57,460 nt of DNA from DAIPJH01 sp036770365 (GCA_036770365.1 DAIPJH010000012.1:1-57460); one strand, 5' to 3'; positions 8,047 through 17,704 are shown, numbered from the stretch's first letter. Numbers and translations are program-made. Notes: a model not told the origin generated them from the letters alone.

Positions 8047-10355
8047 GCGAGGCAAAACGTATTGTGGTTATGGATTCATCTGCGTTACTCTCCACGCTGA
8101 TGAGCTTCACCGACCAACATACACACACCGCTCATGCACTCGAAACACTCATGACCCCGCCACAAGAAGGTGGCAAACCACTAATTGATCGCATTCTTAT
8201 CCCTGATCATGTCTTTTATGAACTCACAGGAATTTTGCCGATCAGCCTACCTTTTATGCAGCAAGAATTTCAACAAGCAAAAGATACTGGCAATACCAAA
8301 AAACGTGACGATTTAATCGAAATGTATGTTCATGCTTCTCCGCGTGGAGATAAGCGTGAAGGTTCAGGAAAAGTCAAAAGTCATATACGTGTTTTACTCA
8401 ATTTTATTGCCGACCATCCACATGACGTCCTCGTTCACACAGATATTTCCGAAAAATATTGCAAGCGATTAAAAGCAGACTACGCCATGTTAAGTGCGGT
8501 CTCTGATACCAATATACAATCTTACCGCCCGACTTTTGGTGATGCCTTTGCACATCTAGGTGACGATTTTAAAGCAGGCAACCTACGCGTACATATTGGA
8601 CAACTCATGATGATGGGACTCATTACTGAGCGTGAATTTAACGATCGCATGGGCGCGGATACATCCGGTCTTACAAAAAAAACGCGCTTTCTCCACACAT
8701 CCGAAATGCTGGACTGCCTACAAGGTAAGCCACTTATAAGTGAAGACAAAAAGTCTTCTATGTACCGATCTGAACGAGACATACTTACCTCCAAGGCACG
8801 AGAACTCATAGAAGGCAACGAAAAAGAAAAAATCAAACATATTAAAGACCCTGCCAAAAAGAGTGAGGCGCATTATCTCACGCTTGATTTCTTTGAACAT
8901 TATCCCATTTTGGAGCATAGCCTTAAAAGCTATCGCCAAAAGAAACCTGATCAAATCCAGATCAAAGACATAAAACCCGAACCTAACGCTGCAAAAGAAT
9001 TATTACATGAAGCCATTGCCCCTATGCCACTACTCATGGAACATTTTTGTTATGGCGGGATATTACCAACTAACAATGTAGCACTTCTCAGCGCAGCACA
9101 ATCACTCGGACTAAACACCGATGATTTATCTAAAGACATGTCCCAACACAACCTCAGACGTGGTCTTTATCAACTTGGCTTCTTTGAAATAAGTCCAACC
9201 ATGGCACAATTAGAAGACATCCAAAATCACCTAAAACAACAAGAGATTGCAGCCCCTATACTGGATGCTTTTGTCAACAAAATAGAAAAGAGACCTGATA
9301 CTCTACGATCGCGCTTCAATGCCGCCAGCAAAAGCAATGGAAACCTTAAGAAACAGGGCCTTGGTTATGAAAAAGTATTTGTTGACGCCCTTATCAACGG
9401 CAGTATTGCATGGGATGAGTTTTTGAAACTCGTAGAAAAAACGCACGGATTACCACGCATAGTGGATGGAAATTTAGCAAGTCATGATGCTGCTGTGTTG
9501 GTCAATAAACATGAAAACACCATTGCGTTTGATCAAAAAGGCATCCTTTGTCGTAAAGGTATGAATGCCGTAGGGGGCTATATCAGTGACGCTGCAAAAG
9601 TCTATATTGATGGTGGAAAAGAACGTGATTATTTTGAACTACCCGCACAAGAAATGATTGAGCGTTGCCACCAAGAGATCAACCATGATCACATCGCTAA
9701 TACCCGCTTATACCGCGTGTTTGAGTCCATGCTCTTTCCCACAGTAGCCCATGATGCATCACAGGTGCGTGAACAAGCACGTGAATTATTTGGAGATGAT
9801 CGCCTCATTCAGCTAGAAAAAGATTTTGCCAATCGCCATGCACGCAAACATAACGCTCAGCAACCACCTTACCGCAGTGTGATCGCGGCCATGCACACCG
9901 TCAGCCGCATCACTCGAAAAAATCTAGGGGAAATCGCAACGCTCGAAGCAGCACAAACAGCCAGTGCTGATGCTCCTCATGCAGAAATATGGATTATCAA
10001 CCACGACAGCGATCTTTTTCCAGACAAGACCAAGAGAAACAAACCACAACTTGAACCCTCCATCCCGCGCCAACATGCAGGTCTCAACCCAGAACTTGCC
10101 AACATTAACTACACCGCAGCCAATAATCCTAAACTACATTTTGTGAACACCAAACAATTTCTTGATACTATACGTGTGCAGCTTAGATTAGACCCAAGCT
10201 TTGCCGAACGCGCAGGTCAACACGAAGACCAAGAAGATAGCAAACGTACGCTACCTTGGGGCATTAAAGAGAGAGCCGTAGTCAAACATCACAGTCAATC
10301 ATGGCAACATCACGTACAAGAAGCACAGGAATCAACACAAAGACCAAGGCGTTAG
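8043..10355 (+). CDS. Large PIN-like protein with long central insertion
   Basis: 770 residues. The N-terminus, KRIVVMDSSALLS (Asp11) and IPDHVFYELTG (Glu60), looks like the first strand and acidic residue of a PIN nuclease fold. Near residue 650, EIWIINHDSDLFPDKT looks like the late PIN motif with paired aspartates. If both belong to one domain, roughly 500 mostly helical residues are inserted, far larger than the 120-150 residue PIN toxins. PIN domains are metal-dependent RNases; no activity is shown here. There is no signal peptide or membrane segment. It overlaps the HD gene by ATGA, and its stop overlaps that of the convergent exonuclease gene by two bases. No small antitoxin-like partner is present, so it is not a standard VapC. 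Confidence 0.55.
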   Translation: MSEAKRIVVMDSSALLSTLMSFTDQHTHTAHALETLMTPPQEGGKPLIDRILIPDHVFYELTGILPISLPFMQQEFQQAKDTGNTKKRDDLIEMYVHASPRGDKREGSGKVKSHIRVLLNFIADHPHDVLVHTDISEKYCKRLKADYAMLSAVSDTNIQSYRPTFGDAFAHLGDDFKAGNLRVHIGQLMMMGLITEREFNDRMGADTSGLTKKTRFLHTSEMLDCLQGKPLISEDKKSSMYRSERDILTSKARELIEGNEKEKIKHIKDPAKKSEAHYLTLDFFEHYPILEHSLKSYRQKKPDQIQIKDIKPEPNAAKELLHEAIAPMPLLMEHFCYGGILPTNNVALLSAAQSLGLNTDDLSKDMSQHNLRRGLYQLGFFEISPTMAQLEDIQNHLKQQEIAAPILDAFVNKIEKRPDTLRSRFNAASKSNGNLKKQGLGYEKVFVDALINGSIAWDEFLKLVEKTHGLPRIVDGNLASHDAAVLVNKHENTIAFDQKGILCRKGMNAVGGYISDAAKVYIDGGKERDYFELPAQEMIERCHQEINHDHIANTRLYRVFESMLFPTVAHDASQVREQARELFGDDRLIQLEKDFANRHARKHNAQQPPYRSVIAAMHTVSRITRKNLGEIATLEAAQTASADAPHAEIWIINHDSDLFPDKTKRNKPQLEPSIPRQHAGLNPELANINYTAANNPKLHFVNTKQFLDTIRVQLRLDPSFAERAGQHEDQEDSKRTLPWGIKERAVVKHHSQSWQHHVQEAQESTQRPRR

Positions 10356-13300
10356 CGTCCGCTCCCCTTTTTTGTCATATCTAAATCTACATCACCCAGC
10401 ACACCAACGATCGCCTTTCCAAATTCTTTACGACGATGATCGCGTGCTTTCTGACGTGAGGAAACAGGTTGCACATCCTGCACCTGCGTAGTTGGTTTTT
10501 GTTTCCCACGAATGACTGCAATCGGTACTTCATGTATCTCTCCCTTATCTCTTGGCATCGCAGGCATCATCAACCCACTATCAACAGCAGTTGCCTTCAA
10601 CTTACCCCACACCTCTCTTCGTTCTCGCAACCGCTGGGGAAGCGTGACTCCTGCTACCACAGATCCCGTTACCACCCCAACCTTAGCATCTTTATCAAAG
10701 CACAATCTACGTACCTCAGGGTGAGCGAGCAAAGGATGTTGCTTTGCAAGATCAGCGTCCACAGAAAGTATAGACTTTTGCTTTACAGGCTCAGGCGTTT
10801 CAAGTTCTTGCATCTGCCATCTATCAAACATCTGCTTGACCTGCACAAGCGGCATCTTCACCTTACCCTCTTCAAACTGAGGGGACGCACCTTTGCCAGT
10901 AAATACATCATCAAGATGCTCTTTCATTGCAGCAGCATGATGATCAATCAATTCGCGTACACGCGCAACAGGGCGAGCATCAATCCCTACAATTTCTGGC
11001 TTATTATGAATCTTTGCAGCAATTTCACCTATTTGACGCTGCCCATCGTCACCCAACATAGCAGCCATCGCAGGGTCTTGTTGTAACATCACGATCAGCC
11101 CACTTATATCGCGCAAAAAATGTGGCAAAGAATTGCTTAAATCCTCAACCTCTTCACGCGTATTAGCAATATCCGAAAGCAAAGCTTTACGCTGTTTCAA
11201 AAGCTCATAATCATGCCCTGTGGAAGATGGTCGCGCCACCGCAGATTTCATATAATCATGATAGGCTGTCCTCAGCATTTTCTCCCGCGCCCGTTCAGCA
11301 TGTTCGGGCAACTCAATTGTATCCAGCAAATCCTTAAGCTTTGTCGTATCTTCGGATACCACCCGCTCCTCAATGGCAGCACGCGCTAGCATCTCTTTGC
11401 GATACGTCAAACGTGACTGTTTCTCTGCACCAATACGCGCCTCATCCCACCCAGCCTCTAACAAACAGGCATTCCCAGCAGCCAAATAAAAATCATTACC
11501 GTCATGACGCGCAAGCTGAAGATAATATTTTCCCTTGCGCTCAAACGCCTTTTTGATACGTGCATCAACCGTCTCGATCGCATTAGCATGTTGTTGTTTC
11601 CATTTTTCAAATGGAATTTTGTAATAAGGCTTATCTTCCATCTCAACACGAGATGATACAACAGCAACCGCAGCTTCTTGCACGCGCTCCTTGATATACT
11701 CCTTACGCTGTGGGGCTTTCCAATCAGGAAAGGCTTCATGAAGCAAGTAATCTGCCACACGCTCTTTGACTATGCGCGTATCAGAACTCACTGCCATCTG
11801 AGACAAGTAACGATCCGCAGCCTGCTGTGCAATCTGTTGCATCACCGTATTACCACTTTCAATACCCAGCAGTTCTGACATTTCCTGCATATAAGGCTGC
11901 ATACGCCGCCACAGATTGGCATTTTTATCATACTGTGCGACCGCACGCGCTTTATCCTCAAGTACTCGCGCCATACTCACACCGATTTCTTGTAAAAGAC
12001 CACCAGTACGTTCAGTCCCCGTCACTTTGGCACGCACCACTGCCATATCTTCTTCAAGATGCTGCATCCCATGCACCACTTGACTCAACCGCTCTTGCGC
12101 AATTGCCAAGGCATCTAATCCCTCATCTACCGCATCGTGAGAATGTATCGTCTGCCGCGAACGAATACTCTTCACGTCATGCAACAACACACCAAGCGTC
12201 GTCAACTGCTCTTTCAACACCTTGACAGGGTTTTGCGGAGACCCCAGTAAATCAATATGTCCCTCTAGACTCTCAGATGTCGAACGTAATACTGGCGCAT
12301 GCCCACGGGTAGATTCACTCAGTTCAAATAAATCAGCGCGGCGAGGATCAACAAGACGTGTATCGATCAGTTCGTTGCGTAATGTACGTAATTGTTTAAA
12401 CAACGCGGGATTAGACAGTGTAGCATGAATGGCAAGCAACTTAGTCAACATTTGCGGATTTTGCATAAACTGCATTTCAGGCAGTCCAGCCCGCACCACT
12501 CCTTGTGGTGTATCTAATTTCAATCCATCCAGCAATTGACGTTCAGACCCCGTTGCCTTACTCATCCAGTAAGTAAAACGTGAAGCTTCATCAAGTACCT
12601 CCATTACTTTTCCACGCATCGGCGCAGGGACAATCCAATGATACGGACTATCTGTTTTTACAAAAGCAGATACATCAACTTTCTGTTGTGCCAAACGATG
12701 TGCTGCAAGTTCCAATAACAAGGGTGAATCCTTATCCTTCAACCTCACATCTAAAGACCCATCATCCAGCGTACGCAGCAAAGGCTTTAAAATACCTTGC
12801 ACCCCACTACGTTCCGCTACCAACTGCTTATCCTTAAACACCAATGGTACGCCATAAGCATTCATTTCTAACAAATGATGCTGCGGCTGACCATGCATCG
12901 CCTTGCTATGATCCAACAACCAACATTTACCCTCTTCATTAACCTCTAACGCCTCAGCGTTGCCCTCAAGCAATTGATAATGTGCATCTTGAAGGTAGGC
13001 AGGAGGACGATGTTCTTGCTTGGATTCTACGCGCTCCATGTCTTTTTTGCGCTGCTGTTCATCGCGCTTCAACTCAACACTGTAGTGAAATGCATTCTTC
13101 ATCAATTGTGCAAGGTCAATTTTTATCTCACGGTCATAGGCTTTAAAAGGGATACCAAGTCGCGTAAGCTGTGCCATTGCCTCTAAACTGACCCCATCAT
13201 CTTGCTCCAACACACCCATATGCCCATCCACACGCACACGAAATGTCCCGTCCATGCGTTGCAAACGGTACAACATCCAACTAGCATCACGGATCAAATT

Positions 13301-15397
13301 AGAAGGTTTTTCACCTTTGGCAGGCTCAGGACTCGTCTCATCACGATCTAAATCCACGAAGTCATGTAGCGCATCCATCTTCCCTGTCAGGCTATAACGC
13401 TGCTGCGCATCACTGTAGACAATCGTCAAATCACCATGTGTTGTGGGTATGACTTTACGCTCAAGCAAGGATGAAGCATTCGTACGAAGACGCATGGCCA
13501 TACAGGCAAACACCTCAGGTGAAAGCGTTAAGGTAACCTGTTCACCTTGCATATGACGTAACTGCACTTCAAGCTTCGACGTCTCCTCACGTTTATCCTC
13601 CGCTTCCGCATCCGCCGCACTATCTTCATCATCACGAATATCAATATTCTGCGTCTGACCAAAGCCTGAAACATGCGGAATCGCACCAATACGCAGCTGC
13701 ACCTGCAATTCCTTCGCTAACCCTTCAGTCGCATCCGCAATCGACTGATCTTTGGGCATGCGCAACATACATTCCCCAAAACCACGCAAATGCCCTTTCA
13801 CAATGATAGACACCCCTCCATCATCTTCCTCACGCAATACCACAGGCCCAACACTTTTATCCGTCTTGGTAAGAACACGTATCAATCTTAAGTAATCTTC
13901 AGCCTGTTCAGGATGTTTTTCTAAAAAAGCCGTGTTAGCACGTAACGAGCCATACGGAACATCTTCAACTACCTTTAACGACCCATCCCTAGCCTTCAAG
14001 GTAACATCCATCACTGTTCCTGTAGAATCAAATGGCGTAAAACTATGCACTACGCCATCTTGCTTCATCAACTGATGAAAATAGGCTGTTTTTTTCAAGA
14101 AACGTAGCGAAAGTGTATCTTTACGCTCCGCATTGATAGTCACCGTATGCATCTTTGAATCAATATCTACTAAATGATGTGGCGCACGATCATTCGCCAA
14201 CGTCACTTCGTCAAATGCTGCCAAGAACTCCCAAAAACGTTGTGCTTTTTCACCAAGACTCTTCGGATCATCTGAAAATTTAAGTATGATATCCCCTACC
14301 ACGGGAGGTTCATCTTTATTGCCATTACTGTGTGGGCGAGCGGGAGCTTCTGTCGTCTGTCCTTTAGGATCAACCCGTTTCAACAAATCACCAAACAGCT
14401 CGGTAATCGTATGAATCTCACCCTTATTTTTCTCAGCTTGACGTAATGCCACCCGCGCTGCCATCACCACATCTTCTACCGCAGAGTGATCTCCACGTTC
14501 AGCTTCATCAGGAGCAAAGCTTTTATAAACATCATCCAACGTATTACGCACGCCAAAACCGTTAGCTACCAAATTTCCATACAGCAAACAACGAAACTGT
14601 GCGCTATTAGTATATACGGCGGGTACATCTATCACCGTCGTCAACAAACCTCTTAAGCTCTCTTTTTCCCCTTCGCTCAATACATCGTAGGGCTTATCCA
14701 TCTCTCGAAGCTGCACCCGCTGTGCTTTATCAAATCGCTCGTCTGACACCACAGCTTCATGACGATAACGCTCTTCACGTAGCATTTTGTCCACGTACAC
14801 ATCTGCAATCAATTTTCCTAAAAATGGCAAATCAAAGGGAGCATTATAATACACATCCTGATCACCATTTCGCGTGAATTCCATGAATTGTGTTGCAACT
14901 TTATAGAATGGCACGGCGTCCACAGGCGTAATCACCTGCTGCCCCTGCGCGTTCACCGTGCGAACCTTAAGCCCTGTAATTGGTCCATTCAACCCTTGAT
15001 CACGCACGATCTCCGTTCCCGTGACTGCCAACGCCCGTGGATCAATCGCATATTCATATTTTTTTCGATCATAAGGTGGTGGTGGCTTACCCGCTGCTTC
15101 ATTCGCCGCACACGCAGCAAGATAATCCTGATATTGCGGTTTTAGCGGCAATATAAACTGATGAAACGCCATCAAATGCGGCTTATCATTACCATGTACC
15201 TTCTCACTAAGTGAAGGTTTAATAGCGCGGATAGAACCAATTTCTGTTAACCCATGACGTCCACGCGCAAGCCCCGTCGTCTCCGTATCTGAAACAGAAA
15301 TCCCCAGTTCAGCAAATGCAATAAGCTCCTCTTCAGGAAGACGCTGCGCCTCCTTACTGCCTGTTATATCTCGTATAGACGAATGCGCAATGACCAC
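10352..15397 (-). CDS. Giant protein with N-terminal DEDDh (DnaQ-like) exonuclease domain
   Basis: 1681 residues. The first 320 form a DnaQ-like 3'-5' exonuclease: motif I SDTETTG (Asp37, Glu39), motif II NAPFDLPFL (Asp189) and motif III DHSAVEDVVMAARV (His304, Asp309), all catalytic positions present. DEDDh enzymes remove nucleotides from DNA or RNA 3' ends with two metal ions. The remaining 1350 or so residues match nothing I know; they are charged, mainly helical, with coiled-coil-like parts, no transmembrane segment and no visible Walker motif. GTG at 15397 is preceded by a GGGGG ribosome site. The 3' end overlaps the convergent PIN gene. Position and composition suggest it works with the neighbouring HD, PIN and RecJ proteins, which is an inference. 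Confidence 0.7.
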   Translation of the reverse strand: MVIAHSSIRDITGSKEAQRLPEEELIAFAELGISVSDTETTGLARGRHGLTEIGSIRAIKPSLSEKVHGNDKPHLMAFHQFILPLKPQYQDYLAACAANEAAGKPPPPYDRKKYEYAIDPRALAVTGTEIVRDQGLNGPITGLKVRTVNAQGQQVITPVDAVPFYKVATQFMEFTRNGDQDVYYNAPFDLPFLGKLIADVYVDKMLREERYRHEAVVSDERFDKAQRVQLREMDKPYDVLSEGEKESLRGLLTTVIDVPAVYTNSAQFRCLLYGNLVANGFGVRNTLDDVYKSFAPDEAERGDHSAVEDVVMAARVALRQAEKNKGEIHTITELFGDLLKRVDPKGQTTEAPARPHSNGNKDEPPVVGDIILKFSDDPKSLGEKAQRFWEFLAAFDEVTLANDRAPHHLVDIDSKMHTVTINAERKDTLSLRFLKKTAYFHQLMKQDGVVHSFTPFDSTGTVMDVTLKARDGSLKVVEDVPYGSLRANTAFLEKHPEQAEDYLRLIRVLTKTDKSVGPVVLREEDDGGVSIIVKGHLRGFGECMLRMPKDQSIADATEGLAKELQVQLRIGAIPHVSGFGQTQNIDIRDDEDSAADAEAEDKREETSKLEVQLRHMQGEQVTLTLSPEVFACMAMRLRTNASSLLERKVIPTTHGDLTIVYSDAQQRYSLTGKMDALHDFVDLDRDETSPEPAKGEKPSNLIRDASWMLYRLQRMDGTFRVRVDGHMGVLEQDDGVSLEAMAQLTRLGIPFKAYDREIKIDLAQLMKNAFHYSVELKRDEQQRKKDMERVESKQEHRPPAYLQDAHYQLLEGNAEALEVNEEGKCWLLDHSKAMHGQPQHHLLEMNAYGVPLVFKDKQLVAERSGVQGILKPLLRTLDDGSLDVRLKDKDSPLLLELAAHRLAQQKVDVSAFVKTDSPYHWIVPAPMRGKVMEVLDEASRFTYWMSKATGSERQLLDGLKLDTPQGVVRAGLPEMQFMQNPQMLTKLLAIHATLSNPALFKQLRTLRNELIDTRLVDPRRADLFELSESTRGHAPVLRSTSESLEGHIDLLGSPQNPVKVLKEQLTTLGVLLHDVKSIRSRQTIHSHDAVDEGLDALAIAQERLSQVVHGMQHLEEDMAVVRAKVTGTERTGGLLQEIGVSMARVLEDKARAVAQYDKNANLWRRMQPYMQEMSELLGIESGNTVMQQIAQQAADRYLSQMAVSSDTRIVKERVADYLLHEAFPDWKAPQRKEYIKERVQEAAVAVVSSRVEMEDKPYYKIPFEKWKQQHANAIETVDARIKKAFERKGKYYLQLARHDGNDFYLAAGNACLLEAGWDEARIGAEKQSRLTYRKEMLARAAIEERVVSEDTTKLKDLLDTIELPEHAERAREKMLRTAYHDYMKSAVARPSSTGHDYELLKQRKALLSDIANTREEVEDLSNSLPHFLRDISGLIVMLQQDPAMAAMLGDDGQRQIGEIAAKIHNKPEIVGIDARPVARVRELIDHHAAAMKEHLDDVFTGKGASPQFEEGKVKMPLVQVKQMFDRWQMQELETPEPVKQKSILSVDADLAKQHPLLAHPEVRRLCFDKDAKVGVVTGSVVAGVTLPQRLRERREVWGKLKATAVDSGLMMPAMPRDKGEIHEVPIAVIRGKQKPTTQVQDVQPVSSRQKARDHRRKEFGKAIVGVLGDVDLDMTKKGSGR

Positions 15398-15510
15398 ATT
15401 TCCCCCTTGCCCCCACAGCTCATGCAGTCTAGCAAGGAAAACCTTTGTTGTGTATGAAGATTACATGAAGATTAATCAATCTTTAGAATCAGATGAGTTA
15501 GCTCTGCAAT

Positions 15511-15897
15511 CTATACGACAACCAATAACGCCGCCACCTGCCGCCCCTCACCAAGTAGCACATTAAAGGTACGGCATGCTGCGCCCGTATCCATCACGTC
15601 CACTGCGATGCCACGCGCACGCAGCGCAACACGAGTAGTCGGATGCATAAACACAGTGGTCTCACCCGTACCAATCAGCAAAATTTCTAATTTCGTATCC
15701 CCAAGCATCGCAAGGTAGGTATCAAGTGTTTCACCTATGACACTCGCGTTTGGCGTCATTTCACCTTCTATAGGGATAATACCCTGCATACTAAGAAAAA
15801 GACTCTGTGGATACGACTGCTCCAACACCCTAAACGCACCGCCACCATAAGCAGCGATCATGGGTAGATAACCCGAGGGCGGCATAATATCCATCAT
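15511..15897 (-). CDS. Mth938-like domain protein (NDUFAF3 relative)
   Basis: 128 residues of the Mth938/DUF498 fold, recognisable from the YGGGAFRV, ILLIGTGETTVFMHP and GIAVDVMDTGAACRTFNVLLGEGRQVAALL segments (quoted in parts). The mitochondrial relative NDUFAF3 assists complex I assembly; the bacterial role is not established. In alphaproteobacteria this gene usually follows secD-secF. Here it starts 20 bases after the secD stop. ATG at 15897 is chosen because the longer frame would overlap secD by 40 bases, and because a GGGGG-type ribosome site lies just upstream. Confidence 0.8.
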   Translation of the reverse strand: MMDIMPPSGYLPMIAAYGGGAFRVLEQSYPQSLFLSMQGIIPIEGEMTPNASVIGETLDTYLAMLGDTKLEILLIGTGETTVFMHPTTRVALRARGIAVDVMDTGAACRTFNVLLGEGRQVAALLVVV

Positions 15898-15917
15898 GTT
15901 TACGCCCCCACACTTTG

Positions 15918-17507
15918 TTAAATAGGAATCACCTTCGGACGCTTTGCCTGCATCCAAATCGCCACCATCATTCGTGTCAGCATCACAGCACTAAACATAG
16001 AGGAAATAATCCCAATGATCAACGTCACCGCAAAACCTTTAACCGTACCTGTGCCAAAATAATACAAAATCGACGCGGCGAGTAACGTGGTCACATTCGA
16101 GTCAAAAATGGTCGCTTGCGCACCCCTAAAACCATTCTCCACTGCAGAGAAAGCAGCACGTCCACGTTTAATTTCCTCTCTAATACGTTCAAATATCAGC
16201 ACGTTAGCATCAACAGACATCCCCATGGTCAAAATAATACCCGCAATACCAGGGAGCGTTAACGTCGCTTGGAATAATGAAAGCGTACCCAAGATCATAA
16301 TCATATTGATCATCAAACCCACGATAGAAAACATACCAAACAAGCCATAACATAGGATCATGAAAAAGGTGATTCCCGCAAAAGCAACTTCTGCAGAAAT
16401 AATCCCCGCATCAATTGAATCTGCACCAAGGCTAGGACCAACGCTACGTTCTTCCACCACTGCAAGCGGCGCAGGCAATGCGCCCGCACGCAATAATAAG
16501 GCTAAATCATTAGCTTGCTGCACCGTGAAATTGCCAGAGATAACACCACTCCCACCCAAAATTGCGCTACGAATAACGGGTGCGGTAATCACTTTATCAT
16601 CCAAAACGATAGCAAATGGCTTATTGATATTATCACGGGTGATATCCCCAAACTTCCGCGCTCCCGCCGTATTGAATTTAAAGGAAACTGCAGGCTGATT
16701 ATTTTCATCGTACGTTACAGCTGCACCCGTCAACATCTCCCCCGAAAGCTCCACCCGCGTAAAAATAGGAATTTGACGCGTCTTCTCATTAGGGGTCATC
16801 TTATTGCCACTATCTTCTCCAACAAGCTTCGTACCAAGCGGTACATTCCCAGCCAACGCCTGCGCCTCTGTCACACTATCATTGACCAAATGAAACGTCA
16901 TTTTTGCCGTCTTGCCTAGAATCTCTTTCAAATGTTGTGGATTATCCAACCCTGGAACTTGCAACAAAATACGGTCTTCACCTTGACGCTGAATGATAGG
17001 CTCCTTCAAACCAGATTCATTGATACGACGCCCTACGATCTCTATGGATTGTTCAATCAACTGCACCTGTTTCTGACGCAACGCCTTATCAGAATAATGC
17101 ACGCGCACAAGATTACCATCCCCGGTGTAATCCAACCCAGAATCCATCTCACGAATCACCTTAGAAAGGGGGTAATCATCCTTAATCGTCTCACGCTTAA
17201 TGTCCGCGACGACTTCCTTACCCTCCACACTCACACCATTATAACCGATATCAGCTTTGCGTAGTGCCGCACGCATGTCTGAACGCAAATTTTCGGTCTG
17301 ATCGCGCATATAAGATTTGAAATCAAGCTGAAGCAGAAGGTGTGAACCTCCACGCAAATCTAACCCAAGATTGACAGTGCTACCTTGCAAAAATTTTGGC
17401 AGCTTATCACGATACTGCACAGGCATCATCGACGGCAAAGCAAGATACACAAACACAAGGCAGAACGCCAACAAACTCGCAATTTTTAACTTAGAAAAAT
17501 ACAGCAT
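15918..17507 (-). CDS. secD: Protein translocase subunit SecD
   Basis: Membrane component of the SecDF complex, which uses the proton gradient to assist late steps of Sec-dependent export. 529 residues: an N-terminal transmembrane helix (residues 5-28), the conserved LGLDLRGGSHLLLQ motif, a periplasmic P1 region with the SGNFT-type segment, and five C-terminal helices carrying the GMSVDANVLIFERIREE motif. Length is normal for the family. Downstream on the same strand is the Mth938-like gene with no secF between or after it, so SecF must be encoded elsewhere if present. Its leader (17508-17704) contains the 79-nt structured element also found at 38641. Confidence 0.96.
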   Translation of the reverse strand: MLYFSKLKIASLLAFCLVFVYLALPSMMPVQYRDKLPKFLQGSTVNLGLDLRGGSHLLLQLDFKSYMRDQTENLRSDMRAALRKADIGYNGVSVEGKEVVADIKRETIKDDYPLSKVIREMDSGLDYTGDGNLVRVHYSDKALRQKQVQLIEQSIEIVGRRINESGLKEPIIQRQGEDRILLQVPGLDNPQHLKEILGKTAKMTFHLVNDSVTEAQALAGNVPLGTKLVGEDSGNKMTPNEKTRQIPIFTRVELSGEMLTGAAVTYDENNQPAVSFKFNTAGARKFGDITRDNINKPFAIVLDDKVITAPVIRSAILGGSGVISGNFTVQQANDLALLLRAGALPAPLAVVEERSVGPSLGADSIDAGIISAEVAFAGITFFMILCYGLFGMFSIVGLMINMIMILGTLSLFQATLTLPGIAGIILTMGMSVDANVLIFERIREEIKRGRAAFSAVENGFRGAQATIFDSNVTTLLAASILYYFGTGTVKGFAVTLIIGIISSMFSAVMLTRMMVAIWMQAKRPKVIPI

Positions 17508-17555
17508 AATCTACAGGTCACATTCATAAAATGATACACTACACTTATTTGATGT

Positions 17556-17634
17556 AAGTTTTCTCCCTCGTCAGGCTTCGGCTCATGTAAATCTTACTAC
17601 ACATTACCTTACCTAACTTGAGAAATTCCTTTTC
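17556..17634 (-). repeat. 79-nt structured element, copy 1 (upstream of secD)
   Basis: On the minus strand this stretch aligns over its full length with 38641-38720, about four fifths identical by hand alignment, almost all differences being transitions. The outer stem here pairs TTTCTC with GAGAAA; in copy 2 the same positions read TTCCCC and GGGGAA, two compensatory changes. An inner stem pairs GTTAGGT with GCCTGAC, and the strongly conserved tip contains TACATGAGC. It ends 48 bases before the secD start on the secD strand. It could be a cis-acting RNA, a small RNA or a palindromic repeat. I do not recognise it as SRP, 6S, tmRNA or a known riboswitch. Confidence 0.65.
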
Positions 17635-17704
17635 AAAAGAGTATAGGCGCGCAGATTAAGCCCTAACGAAAGACTTCGCAAACGAAAAAACAATAAAAAG
17701 AAAA

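Noticed and set aside
8043..10355. HD-PIN pair considered as a toxin-antitoxin system
   Set aside because: The PIN-like protein is 770 residues and its partner is a 487-residue putative enzyme; no small DNA-binding antitoxin is present.
10469..11086. Long plus-strand open frame opposite the giant exonuclease gene, and several like it (11827-12225, 14888-15145)
   Set aside because: They lie fully inside the 1681-residue gene on the other strand, show low-complexity, Arg/Leu/His-rich translations and no domain, so they are shadows of its codon use.
17556..17634. 79-nt element considered as SRP RNA, 6S RNA, tmRNA or a 16S fragment
   Set aside because: None of the hallmark motifs of these RNAs (SRP GGAAGCAGCCA loop, tmRNA tag frame, extended rRNA match) is present beyond a short CCTGACG coincidence.
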